Shown here: positions 23,709 to 31,282 of the stretch, piece after piece | Layout of the letters: each line of letters starts with the position of its first letter | How positions within the stretch are numbered: position 1 is the stretch's first letter | Source: Collinsella sp. AF02-46-1 | Lineage (GTDB): Bacteria > Actinomycetota > Coriobacteriia > Coriobacteriales > Coriobacteriaceae | Assembly: GCF_003465825.1 (NCBI RefSeq) | Contig: NZ_QSBV01000020.1 | Span: 1 to 40,836 of the forward strand | Direction of reading: 5' to 3' | Length of the DNA stretch: 40,836 nucleotides | Program-made: the position numbers and the translations under genes | Notes under the pieces: model-generated | The model's database searches: none | What the model was told of the DNA's origin: nothing | The model's input: only the letters and a program-made list of their open reading frames with translations

Positions 23709-25148
23709 CTATTCGCAGGTCTGGTCGACCACCTGGGTGACGGCCTTTTTTGCGCCTTCGAGGTCGCGCTGGGCTTGGGCGACAGTGGCCTCGGCTTGTT
23801 TCTTTGTCCTTACGACCTCGGCAAAGCGGTTGATGGATTCGCTATACTCGCGTGTGCGCGGGTCGAGCGCCGGCGGGACTTCGATCTCAAACAGGTCGCT
23901 AGGACGGATGGCGCGGATGCTGGCTGCTTCAGTTAATGCTTGAATCAGCTGCGCCCCGTGGCCTTCGGTAAGGTATCCAACAATTATCTCCGAAAACACT
24001 ACGCGCTCATCTTCGGTCATCGTTTGGAATGACGGGCGAATGACGGTGGTGTTATGCGAAGCAACCAGATGCTGCTTAGCGTCATCGGAGCTGACGACGA
24101 GCAGGTTGGACGCGCCGTAGCGACCCAGCATGCGCGGCATGACGATATCTCCAGCGCGGAGCTCATAACGATCGAGAACGCTGGGGTCCACCTTTACGAA
24201 TTTAGAATCCGAGCTATTTTGATTATCTGAAGCATCTACGGGCAGAAGATTGCCGTCCTGAAAATCTTGAGATGAGATTCGGCGCACCTCGACTGCGTCA
24301 ATGTCGTTCGATGTCGTGCTCTCGCGGGGCATGAATGGCGCGACTCGCGTAAAAGAGTCACCGAGTGTGGCGCTGTAGTTTCGGGTGATGGCGATGAGGC
24401 TGATTTTGCCTTTTGAGAGAGCGGCGTGGTGTTGGAGCAGCTCGCGCGTGGCAAAAGTGGACGTTTCGATTGGCGTCGATCTTGGCGTATTGGTATCAAT
24501 GCGGGCCCAGTCAGGAGAGATAGAAAAGGTGATATCAGAGTAATACGATGTTTTAGTCACATATTGAAAACGCGGTCCGGGCTCAATTGCGCTGCGAAAT
24601 GCAACGCTGCGATTTCCTGAAGACAGTATGAGGAGCGCGCTTGTCATGTAGGGCCTGGGCTCGGAAAGTGGCAAATAAACGACGCTCTCGATGAGCCCTT
24701 CGCGTATCAAAATCGTGCGTGCTTGTTCAGCTTTATCAAGTAAATCGGCGGGAAGTACCACGGCTGCTCGAGTGCGGCCCGAAAGGGCGAGAGCATACAG
24801 GCACCAAATAAAAGGACCCCAGTCGCAAAAATCAAGGTAGCCAGGCTCCAAATAATCGATGAGCGCGGCACTGTCTTTTTCGATATCGTGCTTATTTGCG
24901 CGGTAGTAGTTTGATGCATCGACAAACACCGGCGCTGCATCATCATCGCTTGCATTCTGCTTTCCAGGTTCAAGCTCACTAATATCGGGCACGCCGTTAC
25001 CGTTTAGGGTAAAGCACTTAGCGAGATCTTCGGCATCCACAGCGCCAGGCAGACGGACAGTGAGCAGGCGACTGCCTTGTTCCAGGTTAAGCGCGCGCGA
25101 GAGGGCGGCGGCGGTGAGGCGTGGCAATGATGATGTAGTTTCACGCAT
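23709..25148 (-). CDS. Orphan protein joining a degenerate HsdM-like domain to an HsdS-like domain
   Basis: Residues about 105-190 resemble the second half of a type I DNA methyltransferase: FIWCLYALALSGRTRAAVV then IREGLIESVVYLP and MTSALLILSS. The SAM-binding and NPPF-type catalytic motifs expected before this are absent. Residues about 285-440 resemble a type I specificity domain: ISSQDFQDGNLL, LRAGDIVMPRMLG, and the tail LTEAASIRAIRPSDLFEIEVPP. A coiled coil (about 437-470) closes the protein, as in HsdS. No HsdR, HsdM or second HsdS is nearby. It may bind DNA without modifying it. AAAGGG precedes ATG 25148. I cannot name a characterised homologue. Confidence 0.7.
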   Translation of the reverse strand: MRETTSSLPRLTAAALSRALNLEQGSRLLTVRLPGAVDAEDLAKCFTLNGNGVPDISELEPGKQNASDDDAAPVFVDASNYYRANKHDIEKDSAALIDYLEPGYLDFCDWGPFIWCLYALALSGRTRAAVVLPADLLDKAEQARTILIREGLIESVVYLPLSEPRPYMTSALLILSSGNRSVAFRSAIEPGPRFQYVTKTSYYSDITFSISPDWARIDTNTPRSTPIETSTFATRELLQHHAALSKGKISLIAITRNYSATLGDSFTRVAPFMPRESTTSNDIDAVEVRRISSQDFQDGNLLPVDASDNQNSSDSKFVKVDPSVLDRYELRAGDIVMPRMLGRYGASNLLVVSSDDAKQHLVASHNTTVIRPSFQTMTEDERVVFSEIIVGYLTEGHGAQLIQALTEAASIRAIRPSDLFEIEVPPALDPRTREYSESINRFAEVVRTKKQAEATVAQAQRDLEGAKKAVTQVVDQTCE

Positions 25149-25177
25149 GTATAGAGCCCTTTCTTCTCAGTGGGTTT

Positions 25178-25186
25178 ATATTAGCA
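25178..25186 (-). promoter_or_regulatory. Extended -10 promoter of the HsdM/S-like gene
   Basis: On the minus strand TGCTAATAT (extended -10) lies 30 bases upstream of the start codon, in an AT-rich stretch. The rest of the 288-base gap to 25437 is AT-rich; I found no clear promoter for the rightward gene, only palindromic AGAATATTCT near 25370. Confidence 0.5.
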
Positions 25187-25436
25187 GAAAAATATTAAAA
25201 TTTCTAATGACGAGAACAGCACGCTGTGCTATCCTCGAAGCAATCCAAAGCCAACTCAATAGCAATTGCTTGATACATTCGCTTTGTAGCCTTTAGGCAA
25301 ACTAAGCAATCGAGCAGGATGATTTCACTTATGAAACTACAGGTTAGATCAATAATCATCGTTCTAGCGTCAGAATATTCTAGAACTTAGAACAGACTTA
25401 CATCAACCACCTGAAACCGGATAGAAAGAAGCATTC

Positions 25437-26354
25437 ATGAAGAAACGGGACAGTATTTACGAGGCATTCCTCAGTGCGATCGACGAGGATCTCCGCGGTA
25501 TGTGCGAAGTGAACAGGAAGGCAGAGCTGCCACTTCCGTGTCCGTACTGCGGCGAGAAGAACGTCGAGCGCCTGGCTAAATCGCTCGTTGGCGTGCTGGA
25601 AGAGCGCTCGCCCGATATTCCCGGGCTGGTGCCCGAGCAGTATCGAGCCGATGTACACGAGGCCCGCGAGCTTTTGACTGCTGCGACGCTCGCTTTGCTT
25701 TCGCTGTATTTTTCCCCGCGCGATAGCTGCATGGGCAGCGTGGCAGCCGTGGTGAGCATGTTTAGGCATGGATGTAATGCGGCTTTTAAGTCAGCTGGCG
25801 TTCTCTTGTTTGAGCAGGTTACGACAGGGATGAAGTACAACGTCAAGAAGGATGTCTATATTCCGTCCCCATTCGTGCGCCATATCGATAGCAAAAAGCC
25901 TTACGACCGGCTGCACCGCGATGGATCGCGTGGCTTTACGGCGGATGAAGATGATGCCGTCATGTTTTATAAGCGCTACCTCAAGGTGCAACGACGCGTG
26001 TTCGATACGAGTCCGCGTTTCAACTTTGAGTTATGCGTCAAACGCCCGTTTGAGGCACTTTTGGACGAACGACACACTTTTTATTACATGGAGGAAAAGA
26101 TGGAAATCGATTTGGCAACTAAGGTACGGGGGCTTCAGGACCGCTACCTCCTCAACTGCGCTCGGGCCAAGGGATACGACCTGCTCGACAAGCTGATGAT
26201 TAATGCATTGCTTGCGTATCTGCGCGACGGGACGGTTTCAACTGCTGCTCGCGAGAGTTATCTGGCGCAGGCCGAGCGCCTGATCGGCCACGCGACCAAG
26301 TCGTCGCGCTCGGCACAGCTCAATGAGGACGACGGTGTCGATCGCATTGCTTAA
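25437..26354 (+). CDS. Unrecognised protein with a CPYC motif, first gene of the cassette
   Basis: The 305-residue protein does not match a family I know. It has CPYCGEKN at residues 35-42, one knuckle of a zinc-ribbon type, but no second CxxC, though single cysteines occur later (near residues 98, 112, 200 and 240). The middle part is helical with few motifs (LLTAATLALLSLYFSPRDS), and Arg/Lys-rich segments such as KRYLKVQRRVF follow. There is no signal peptide or clear membrane helix. AGAAAGAAG precedes ATG 25437. It lies 37 bases before the VirD4-like gene and is very probably co-transcribed, so it may be an adaptor or substrate of that ATPase. Confidence 0.7.
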   Translation: MKKRDSIYEAFLSAIDEDLRGMCEVNRKAELPLPCPYCGEKNVERLAKSLVGVLEERSPDIPGLVPEQYRADVHEARELLTAATLALLSLYFSPRDSCMGSVAAVVSMFRHGCNAAFKSAGVLLFEQVTTGMKYNVKKDVYIPSPFVRHIDSKKPYDRLHRDGSRGFTADEDDAVMFYKRYLKVQRRVFDTSPRFNFELCVKRPFEALLDERHTFYYMEEKMEIDLATKVRGLQDRYLLNCARAKGYDLLDKLMINALLAYLRDGTVSTAARESYLAQAERLIGHATKSSRSAQLNEDDGVDRIA

Positions 26355-26391
26355 CAACCACCAACGTCACGGACAAGAAAGGAGCCACGCC

Positions 26392-27876
26392 ATGTCAGTC
26401 ATCAAGATGTACGGCTACGAGGCCGCGCAGCAAACGGAGTATCAGACCAAGAAGTGGGCGACTAAGGAGGAGATGCAGGCGCTGTCGTCTGGCGATGAGC
26501 AGCGCGATGTGATCCTGGCTAAGGGTGCCACGGTGGCGTTCTACGAGGACGACAAGCATTGGGAGACGAGTGTGTCCAACAATGTCTTTGCCTTTGGAGG
26601 TACCGGCAGCGGCAAAACGGCGAGTTTCATTTTGCCCAACCTGCTCAATCACCACGAATGCTGTTATGTGGTCACAGACACCAAGGGTGAGCTGCTGCGC
26701 CGTACGGGGAAAGGCTTTGAAGAGGACGGCTACGAGGTAACGGTTCTCGATACTGTTAATCCCGAGCAGTCGGCCGGATACGACCCTCTGCGCTACGTGA
26801 TGGATGTCGAGGATATCCCCACTACGGTGGCGGCAATCATGGAGGGGGTCGATCCTGACGGTCGTAGCCGTAGGTATGATCCGTTCTGGGATAACGCAAA
26901 CGATCTGCTGCTTCGAGCAATTGTTGGAATCCTGTATCTCCTGGAGTGTCTTGCCGGCACCCTTGCGCCGGGCGAGGACCCCAATGCTCCGCGCCGCTAC
27001 CTTAAGATGAACAACGTCTTTAAACTGGCTGCGCTCATCAAGGTCACGGGGGATGGCGAGGGCCGATTCCCGTTGGACTACCTTGTAGAAGAGGTGGAGT
27101 CCAAGGAGTTCCTCGATAAGTATGGGGCTGTGAACGCAGACCTGTACGGCGTTGAGCAGTATCGCGATTTTCGAGGTGCGGCAGATAGGACGCTTAAGAG
27201 TATTCTGATCACGCTCAATGCAACTATCTCGCGGCTTAAGACGCCTCAGCTCATGCGCGTTTTTGAGAATGACGAGATGCGTCTTGATCGTATTGACGAG
27301 GGCAAGCGCGTGATCGATCTTAAGGTGAGCGACAACGATTCGGCTAATGCATGGCTTGCGAACGTTGCCCTTAAGCAGCTGTTTAACCTTGCCCAGCGCC
27401 GTGCCGATGCCAGCCCCAGCGGCCATTTGCAGCGTCGCGTGCAGTTTGTGCTCGATGAGTTTCCCAATGTGGGACGCATCCCCGATTTTGAGCGCAGCAT
27501 TGCGACCGTGCGCAGCCGCGGCATTAGCTTTTTGATGTGTGCGCAATCGCTGAGCCAGCTCGATGCCGTGTACGGCAAATCCACGGCGCTTACCATTCTC
27601 GATAACTGCGATAGTTTGGTCTATATGGGTGGCGGCAGCAACATCGCGACGCAGAACTACATAAGCGAACTGTGTGGCGAGTCGGTTTTGGGCACCAAGT
27701 ACGTGGGCGCCGAGCGCACTGCCGTAGATGTGCGCGGCTGCGTGATGACCCCAGGCGAGGTTGGGCTTATGCCTCGCACCGATTGCCTGGTCAAGGTGAC
27801 CGGCATGCGTCCCTTCCGCGCCAAGAAGTACTTTTGCGACGACCATCCCAATGCAGCCAAGTGGCTAAGGGATTAA
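26392..27876 (+). CDS. VirD4/TraG-type ATPase without a membrane anchor
   Basis: VirD4 coupling proteins are hexameric ATPases that feed DNA or protein into type IV secretion channels. This 494-residue protein has KKWATKEEM at about residue 20, P-loop GGTGSGKT at 69-76, TDTKGEL, VQFVLDEFPNVGRIPDFE as Walker B and adjoining motif, and ISFLMCAQSLSQL with the sensor Gln, the order seen in VirD4-like proteins of Firmicutes elements. The N-terminal membrane helices of that family are missing. No relaxase, VirB4 or pilus gene is present. I start at ATG 26392, after AAAGGAGCC. It might be a conjugation remnant or an ATPase with a separate function. Confidence 0.85.
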   Translation: MSVIKMYGYEAAQQTEYQTKKWATKEEMQALSSGDEQRDVILAKGATVAFYEDDKHWETSVSNNVFAFGGTGSGKTASFILPNLLNHHECCYVVTDTKGELLRRTGKGFEEDGYEVTVLDTVNPEQSAGYDPLRYVMDVEDIPTTVAAIMEGVDPDGRSRRYDPFWDNANDLLLRAIVGILYLLECLAGTLAPGEDPNAPRRYLKMNNVFKLAALIKVTGDGEGRFPLDYLVEEVESKEFLDKYGAVNADLYGVEQYRDFRGAADRTLKSILITLNATISRLKTPQLMRVFENDEMRLDRIDEGKRVIDLKVSDNDSANAWLANVALKQLFNLAQRRADASPSGHLQRRVQFVLDEFPNVGRIPDFERSIATVRSRGISFLMCAQSLSQLDAVYGKSTALTILDNCDSLVYMGGGSNIATQNYISELCGESVLGTKYVGAERTAVDVRGCVMTPGEVGLMPRTDCLVKVTGMRPFRAKKYFCDDHPNAAKWLRD

Positions 27877-27910
27877 CCCTTGCAGCCTCGCGCATTTTGA
27901 CCTGCATTTT

Positions 27911-27947
27911 GGCTGCACGGCCTCTGTTTGCCATGTGCCGTGCGGCC
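27911..27947 (+). terminator. Hairpin between the VirD4-like and ClpP-like genes
   Basis: GGCTGCACGGC (27911-27921) pairs with GCCGTGCGGCC (27937-27947) with one wobble. A short AGTTTCCCTT follows. It could be a weak terminator or processing site that separates expression of the two upstream genes from the two downstream genes. Confidence 0.45.
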
Positions 27948-27984
27948 AGTTTCCCTTATCGATTCCATCTAGAGAGGAATTGCC

Positions 27985-28587
27985 ATGTCCGTTATGTATC
28001 GTGAGCCCAGCATCATTAAGAAGTCCAAGGACGGCCGCGTTGCCGCCGTCGATATGGCAAGCGAGCTGCTCAACAGCCGCGTGCTGCTGCTGGAGGGCGA
28101 GGTCAACGATGTGACCTGTAACGGCCTCATTAAGTCCATGCTGGTGCTGGAACATCAAAGCGCGACCGAGCCCATCACCCTCATCATCAACAGCCCGGGC
28201 GGCAGCGTTACAGCGGGGTTGGCGCTCATCGACACCATGCAGTCGCTCGACTGCCCCGTGATCACGGTGGGCGAGGGCGTCGTGGCCTCGATGGCCGCGG
28301 TGATCTTGGCCTGCGGCGACCACCGCCAGGTGTACCGCCACACGCAGGTGCTCATCCACCAGCTGATGGGCGGCACGGGCATGGCGCAGCAGACCGATAT
28401 CGAGATCGTGGCCCAGCACACGGCGGCCATGCGCGCCGAGCTGGACGAGCTGCTGGCCGAGCATGGCAACCTGAGTGCCCAGGAGTTCCACGAGCTCACC
28501 GAGCGCGACTGCTGGTGTAACGCCAAGCGCGCCCTAGAGCTGGGCCTGGTGGACGAGGTGGTTGCGCCCAGCAAGAAGGCGCTCTAG
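27985..28587 (+). CDS. ClpP-like serine protease
   Basis: ClpP is the barrel-shaped peptidase of the Clp system. The 200-residue protein shows PITLIINSPGGSVTAG, the nucleophile Ser102 in GVVASMAAVILACG, His125 in QVLIHQLMGG and a candidate Asp175 in LTERDCW, so the triad seems complete. The N-terminal 30 residues differ from housekeeping ClpP, where a conserved loop docks the ATPase; this suggests a paralogue of phage or element origin or a different partner. A chromosomal housekeeping clpP is expected elsewhere. GAGAGGAATTGCC precedes the ATG. It lies 108 bases after the VirD4-like gene. Confidence 0.87.
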   Translation: MSVMYREPSIIKKSKDGRVAAVDMASELLNSRVLLLEGEVNDVTCNGLIKSMLVLEHQSATEPITLIINSPGGSVTAGLALIDTMQSLDCPVITVGEGVVASMAAVILACGDHRQVYRHTQVLIHQLMGGTGMAQQTDIEIVAQHTAAMRAELDELLAEHGNLSAQEFHELTERDCWCNAKRALELGLVDEVVAPSKKAL

Positions 28588-28660
28588 CAGGGCGCATGCC
28601 TTTTGGCATGTAGGGCAGGACGATCGAGCGCGTAAATTCACAGCCAGAAAGAGGTTGAAT

Positions 28661-29488
28661 ATGAGCAGTATTTGGGATGTCGATGGCATTGAGTGGGAAG
28701 ACCTGCCTACCGTGAGCGACCTGCTGTGCGCGGCAGACAAAAAGATCCTGGCGCGCGAGGTCGCCCTGCGATACGACGACAAGGCAGGCGGTTGCGGCTG
28801 TGGCGATAGCGACCGCGGCCTAAAACGCGTCCGCCGCAAGCTCAAAAAGCTGCGCAAGATCGACCCCGAGCCCAGCGACAAGATTGTCCTGTTGCCCAAG
28901 CACGTCATCAATCGTCGCGATGCGGGCCACGGTTTTGACTATTACGACGTAGAACCGTGCGCCTTTACGCGCAGTGGCGCGCAAAAGTCAGGGGAGGACG
29001 CGTGTGCTGAGGTGTACCCGTGGGACCTGTTCCTACTGAACGAGGAGCCTGCAAGCGTCGTTCTGGGCTATCGAGTATGGCTCGGCGGCGAATGGGACCT
29101 ATGCGAACGTTACCGCTTTTTGGCTGTGGTGTGCGCCAGCGCGCTGCATCGCATCCGCGAGCAAAAGGAGCTGCGCAAGTGTCTCAAGAAGGACGATGCA
29201 GCCTGTGACATGGACGAGGATGAGGTGATCGAAGGTGTTCGCCAAGACGTGCTGTATCCCGAGGAAGTAATCAACGCAAGGCTCGGCGGCTATTGGGATA
29301 CGAGCCTGGGCCTTGATCTGCCCTGGAAGGACGAACATTTCGAGACCTGCGTTCGGATTGATAGAGCTATCGATGACCTGTTTGCCGAGGAGACGAAGCG
29401 CTGTGCCGCGGAGCTTGGGAAGAAGCTTGAGCGCGGGTATGAGAAGCGCGTGGAAGCGCCGTTGTTTCAACCGTTCACCGACGAATGA
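28661..29488 (+). CDS. Unrecognised acidic protein, last gene of the cassette
   Basis: The 275-residue protein starts MSSIWDVDGIEWEDLPTV and has a cysteine cluster, GGCGCGD, at 43-49, then a Lys/Arg-rich helix (RVRRKLKKLRK). Later parts include EVYPWDLFLLNEE, CLKKDDAACDMDEDEV and a helical, charged C-terminus. The PWxxFL segment and overall layout loosely recall small families such as DUF6557, but I am not confident. No membrane helix or signal peptide is seen. AGAAAGAGG is well placed before ATG 28661. It follows the ClpP-like gene by 73 bases and could be its substrate or adaptor. Confidence 0.68.
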   Translation: MSSIWDVDGIEWEDLPTVSDLLCAADKKILAREVALRYDDKAGGCGCGDSDRGLKRVRRKLKKLRKIDPEPSDKIVLLPKHVINRRDAGHGFDYYDVEPCAFTRSGAQKSGEDACAEVYPWDLFLLNEEPASVVLGYRVWLGGEWDLCERYRFLAVVCASALHRIREQKELRKCLKKDDAACDMDEDEVIEGVRQDVLYPEEVINARLGGYWDTSLGLDLPWKDEHFETCVRIDRAIDDLFAEETKRCAAELGKKLERGYEKRVEAPLFQPFTDE

Positions 29489-29564
29489 GAAAAGGCGGCA
29501 AGTGCGGTCCCCGCGGGATTATCTTGGAGCAGCTAAGTGAGCGGTGCGCGGGCGAGGAGCAATC

Positions 29565-29945
29565 ATGGCTAGTCGTGGAGATAAATAGTCGAGGGAAGAA
29601 ACCCTTGCGGCTCTGTTCTTATACCTCGCCCTACCATTAAAAAAGGTCGATGATACAAGCGAGGATGTCCAGGCGTTAGCCAAGGCCATTGGCGGAACGC
29701 CGGGCGCGGTTGCTCTAATAATCTGGAACCTTGCATCATCCGATGAGCGTCGACGTGCTCGCGGCAAGGTTGGAATGACCCAGGCGAGCAAAATGGACAA
29801 GATGGTTTGGGCTGAGTATTCCTCTGCTGGTGATGAGCTTGTTGAGGAGGCGACCGACGTTTTCCTCAACTGTTTCGATTTTGAAGAACCGCTAAGCGAT
29901 GAGTTGAAAGAGACGATCGGCATTGATTTGCCAGGTGACGCATAA
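29565..29945 (+). pseudogene. HNH-endonuclease family fragment with a stop at codon 8
   Basis: ATG 29565 follows GCGAGGAGC and opens MASRGDK, then TAG at 29586-29588, then an in-frame stretch SREETLAALFLYLALPLKK to a TAA at 29943. That stretch resembles the N-terminal domain of a family of HNH restriction endonucleases, whose start reads W-S/T-R-E-E-x-x-x-A-L-x-L-Y. The stop thus appears to replace the conserved Trp (TGG to TAG). The C-terminal HNH catalytic part is missing: the frame reaches the IS256 end just after IGIDLPGD. Nonsense mutation plus truncation make it inactive. Confidence 0.75.
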
Positions 29946-29978
29946 TTTCTTTCGCAAATTGACAACCGCATAGCGGAA

Positions 29979-30051
29979 CACGGCCCGCGCCCCGTCATAT
30001 GATTTCTAGCGGCTAAACAACAAATCAACGACGAAAGGGGCACGGGCCGTG
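29979..30051 (+). promoter_or_regulatory. Inverted repeat that can hide the transposase start
   Basis: CACGGCCCGCGCCCC (29979-29993) pairs with GGGGCACGGGCCGTG (30037-30051) with one mismatch. The right arm contains the GGGG of the ribosome binding site and the GTG start codon. A transcript entering from outside would fold and block translation, whereas one starting inside the loop would lack the left arm. Such control is established for IS10 and IS50; here it is inference from sequence. Confidence 0.7.
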
Positions 30052-31239
30052 TCTGCGAACATCGTAACAGTCGACGAGGAGTCGCTGCGCAAGGACATAA
30101 AGAATCTGGTGAGGAAGACCGTCGAGGAGACGCTCAACGCGCTGCTCGACGAGGAGGCGTCCGAGCTCGTAGGGGCCGGGCGCTACGAGAGGACGGCAGG
30201 CCGGGAGGCATACCGCAGCGGCCACTACGCGAGAAAGCTCGTCACCGGGGCAGGAGAGGTCGAGCTCAACGTGCCGAAGCTGCGCGGCGCGACCTTCCAG
30301 ACGGCCGTTATCGAGCGCTACCGCAGGCGCGAGACTTCGGTCGAGGAGGCCATCGTCGAGATGTACCTCGCGGGCGTCTCGACCAGGAGAATCGAGGACG
30401 TCTCCGAACTCCTCTGGGGAGCGCCCGTGTCCTCCGGCACCGTCTCCAACCTCAACGAGAAGGCGTTCGCGTCCATCGAGGCCTGGCGCCAGAGGCCGCT
30501 CGAGGGCGATTACCCTTACGTTTTCGTCGACGGCATCTACCTCAAGCGCAGCTGGGGAGGGTCCTACGAGAACGTGGCCGTTCTGGTGGCCATCGGCGTC
30601 AACTCCACCGGCGACCGGGAGGTCATCGGCTGCGCGGAGGGCTACACCGAGTCGGCGGACTCGTGGCGCGAGTTCTTCTCGTGGCTCAGGGGGCGCGGGC
30701 TCTCCGGCGTGCGGCTCGTCACCGGCGACAAGTGCGCGGGGATGCTCGGTGCGCTCGAGGAGGTGTTCCCCGGGGCACGCTACCAGCGCTGCACGGTCCA
30801 CTTCTACCGAAACGTGTTGGGAAGGGTGCCCGTGACCAGGAGGAAGGCCGTGGCGCGCATGCTGAAGGCGATTCACGCGCAGGAATCGCGCGAGGCGTGC
30901 TCGAGGAAGGCGGCGGAGGTGGCGGACGAGCTGGACGGGATGAGGCTCGGCGCGGCCGCGAGGACGGTGCGCGACGGCTTCTCCGAGACTCTCGCCTACA
31001 CGGACTTCCCGCCGGAGCACTGGCGCAGAATCCGGACCAATAACGGTATCGAGCGCATCAACCGCGAGATCAGGCGGAGGACGAGAGTCGTAGGGACCTT
31101 CCCGGACGGCAACTCGGCCCTGATGCTGGTGACGGCGAGGCTGAAGTACATCGTGGAGCACGAATGGGGCAAGAGGAGGTACCTGGACATGTCGAAGCTG
31201 GAGGAGATGGACGAGCTGAGCAAGAAGGCGGAGGGCTAG
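30049..31239 (+). CDS. IS256-family transposase
   Basis: The 396-residue mutator-type transposase appears complete. The DDE triad is visible: Asp161 in YVFVDGIYLK, Asp227 in LVTGDKCAGML, and Glu335 in RTNNGIERINRE. The conserved RYQRCTVHFYRN with the C/H motif lies between the second and third residues. The start is GTG 30049, preceded by AAAGGGGC. Its codon use is GC-rich with AGG and CTC codons more common than in neighbouring genes, fitting a foreign origin. Confidence 0.95.
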   Translation: MSANIVTVDEESLRKDIKNLVRKTVEETLNALLDEEASELVGAGRYERTAGREAYRSGHYARKLVTGAGEVELNVPKLRGATFQTAVIERYRRRETSVEEAIVEMYLAGVSTRRIEDVSELLWGAPVSSGTVSNLNEKAFASIEAWRQRPLEGDYPYVFVDGIYLKRSWGGSYENVAVLVAIGVNSTGDREVIGCAEGYTESADSWREFFSWLRGRGLSGVRLVTGDKCAGMLGALEEVFPGARYQRCTVHFYRNVLGRVPVTRRKAVARMLKAIHAQESREACSRKAAEVADELDGMRLGAAARTVRDGFSETLAYTDFPPEHWRRIRTNNGIERINREIRRRTRVVGTFPDGNSALMLVTARLKYIVEHEWGKRRYLDMSKLEEMDELSKKAEG

Positions 31240-31282
31240 AGCAAGGCGGGGCCGAGGCCGCCTCGATCAATTTGCGAAAGAA

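Noticed and set aside
25437..29945. A complete integrative conjugative element
   Set aside because: Only a VirD4-like ATPase is present; no relaxase, VirB4, integrase or attachment pair was seen in the window.
29959..29964. Consensus -35 TTGACA inside the IS256 left end as transposase promoter
   Set aside because: No acceptable -10 occurs at 16-18 bases spacing, so I did not call a promoter, although it could form one in a circular junction.
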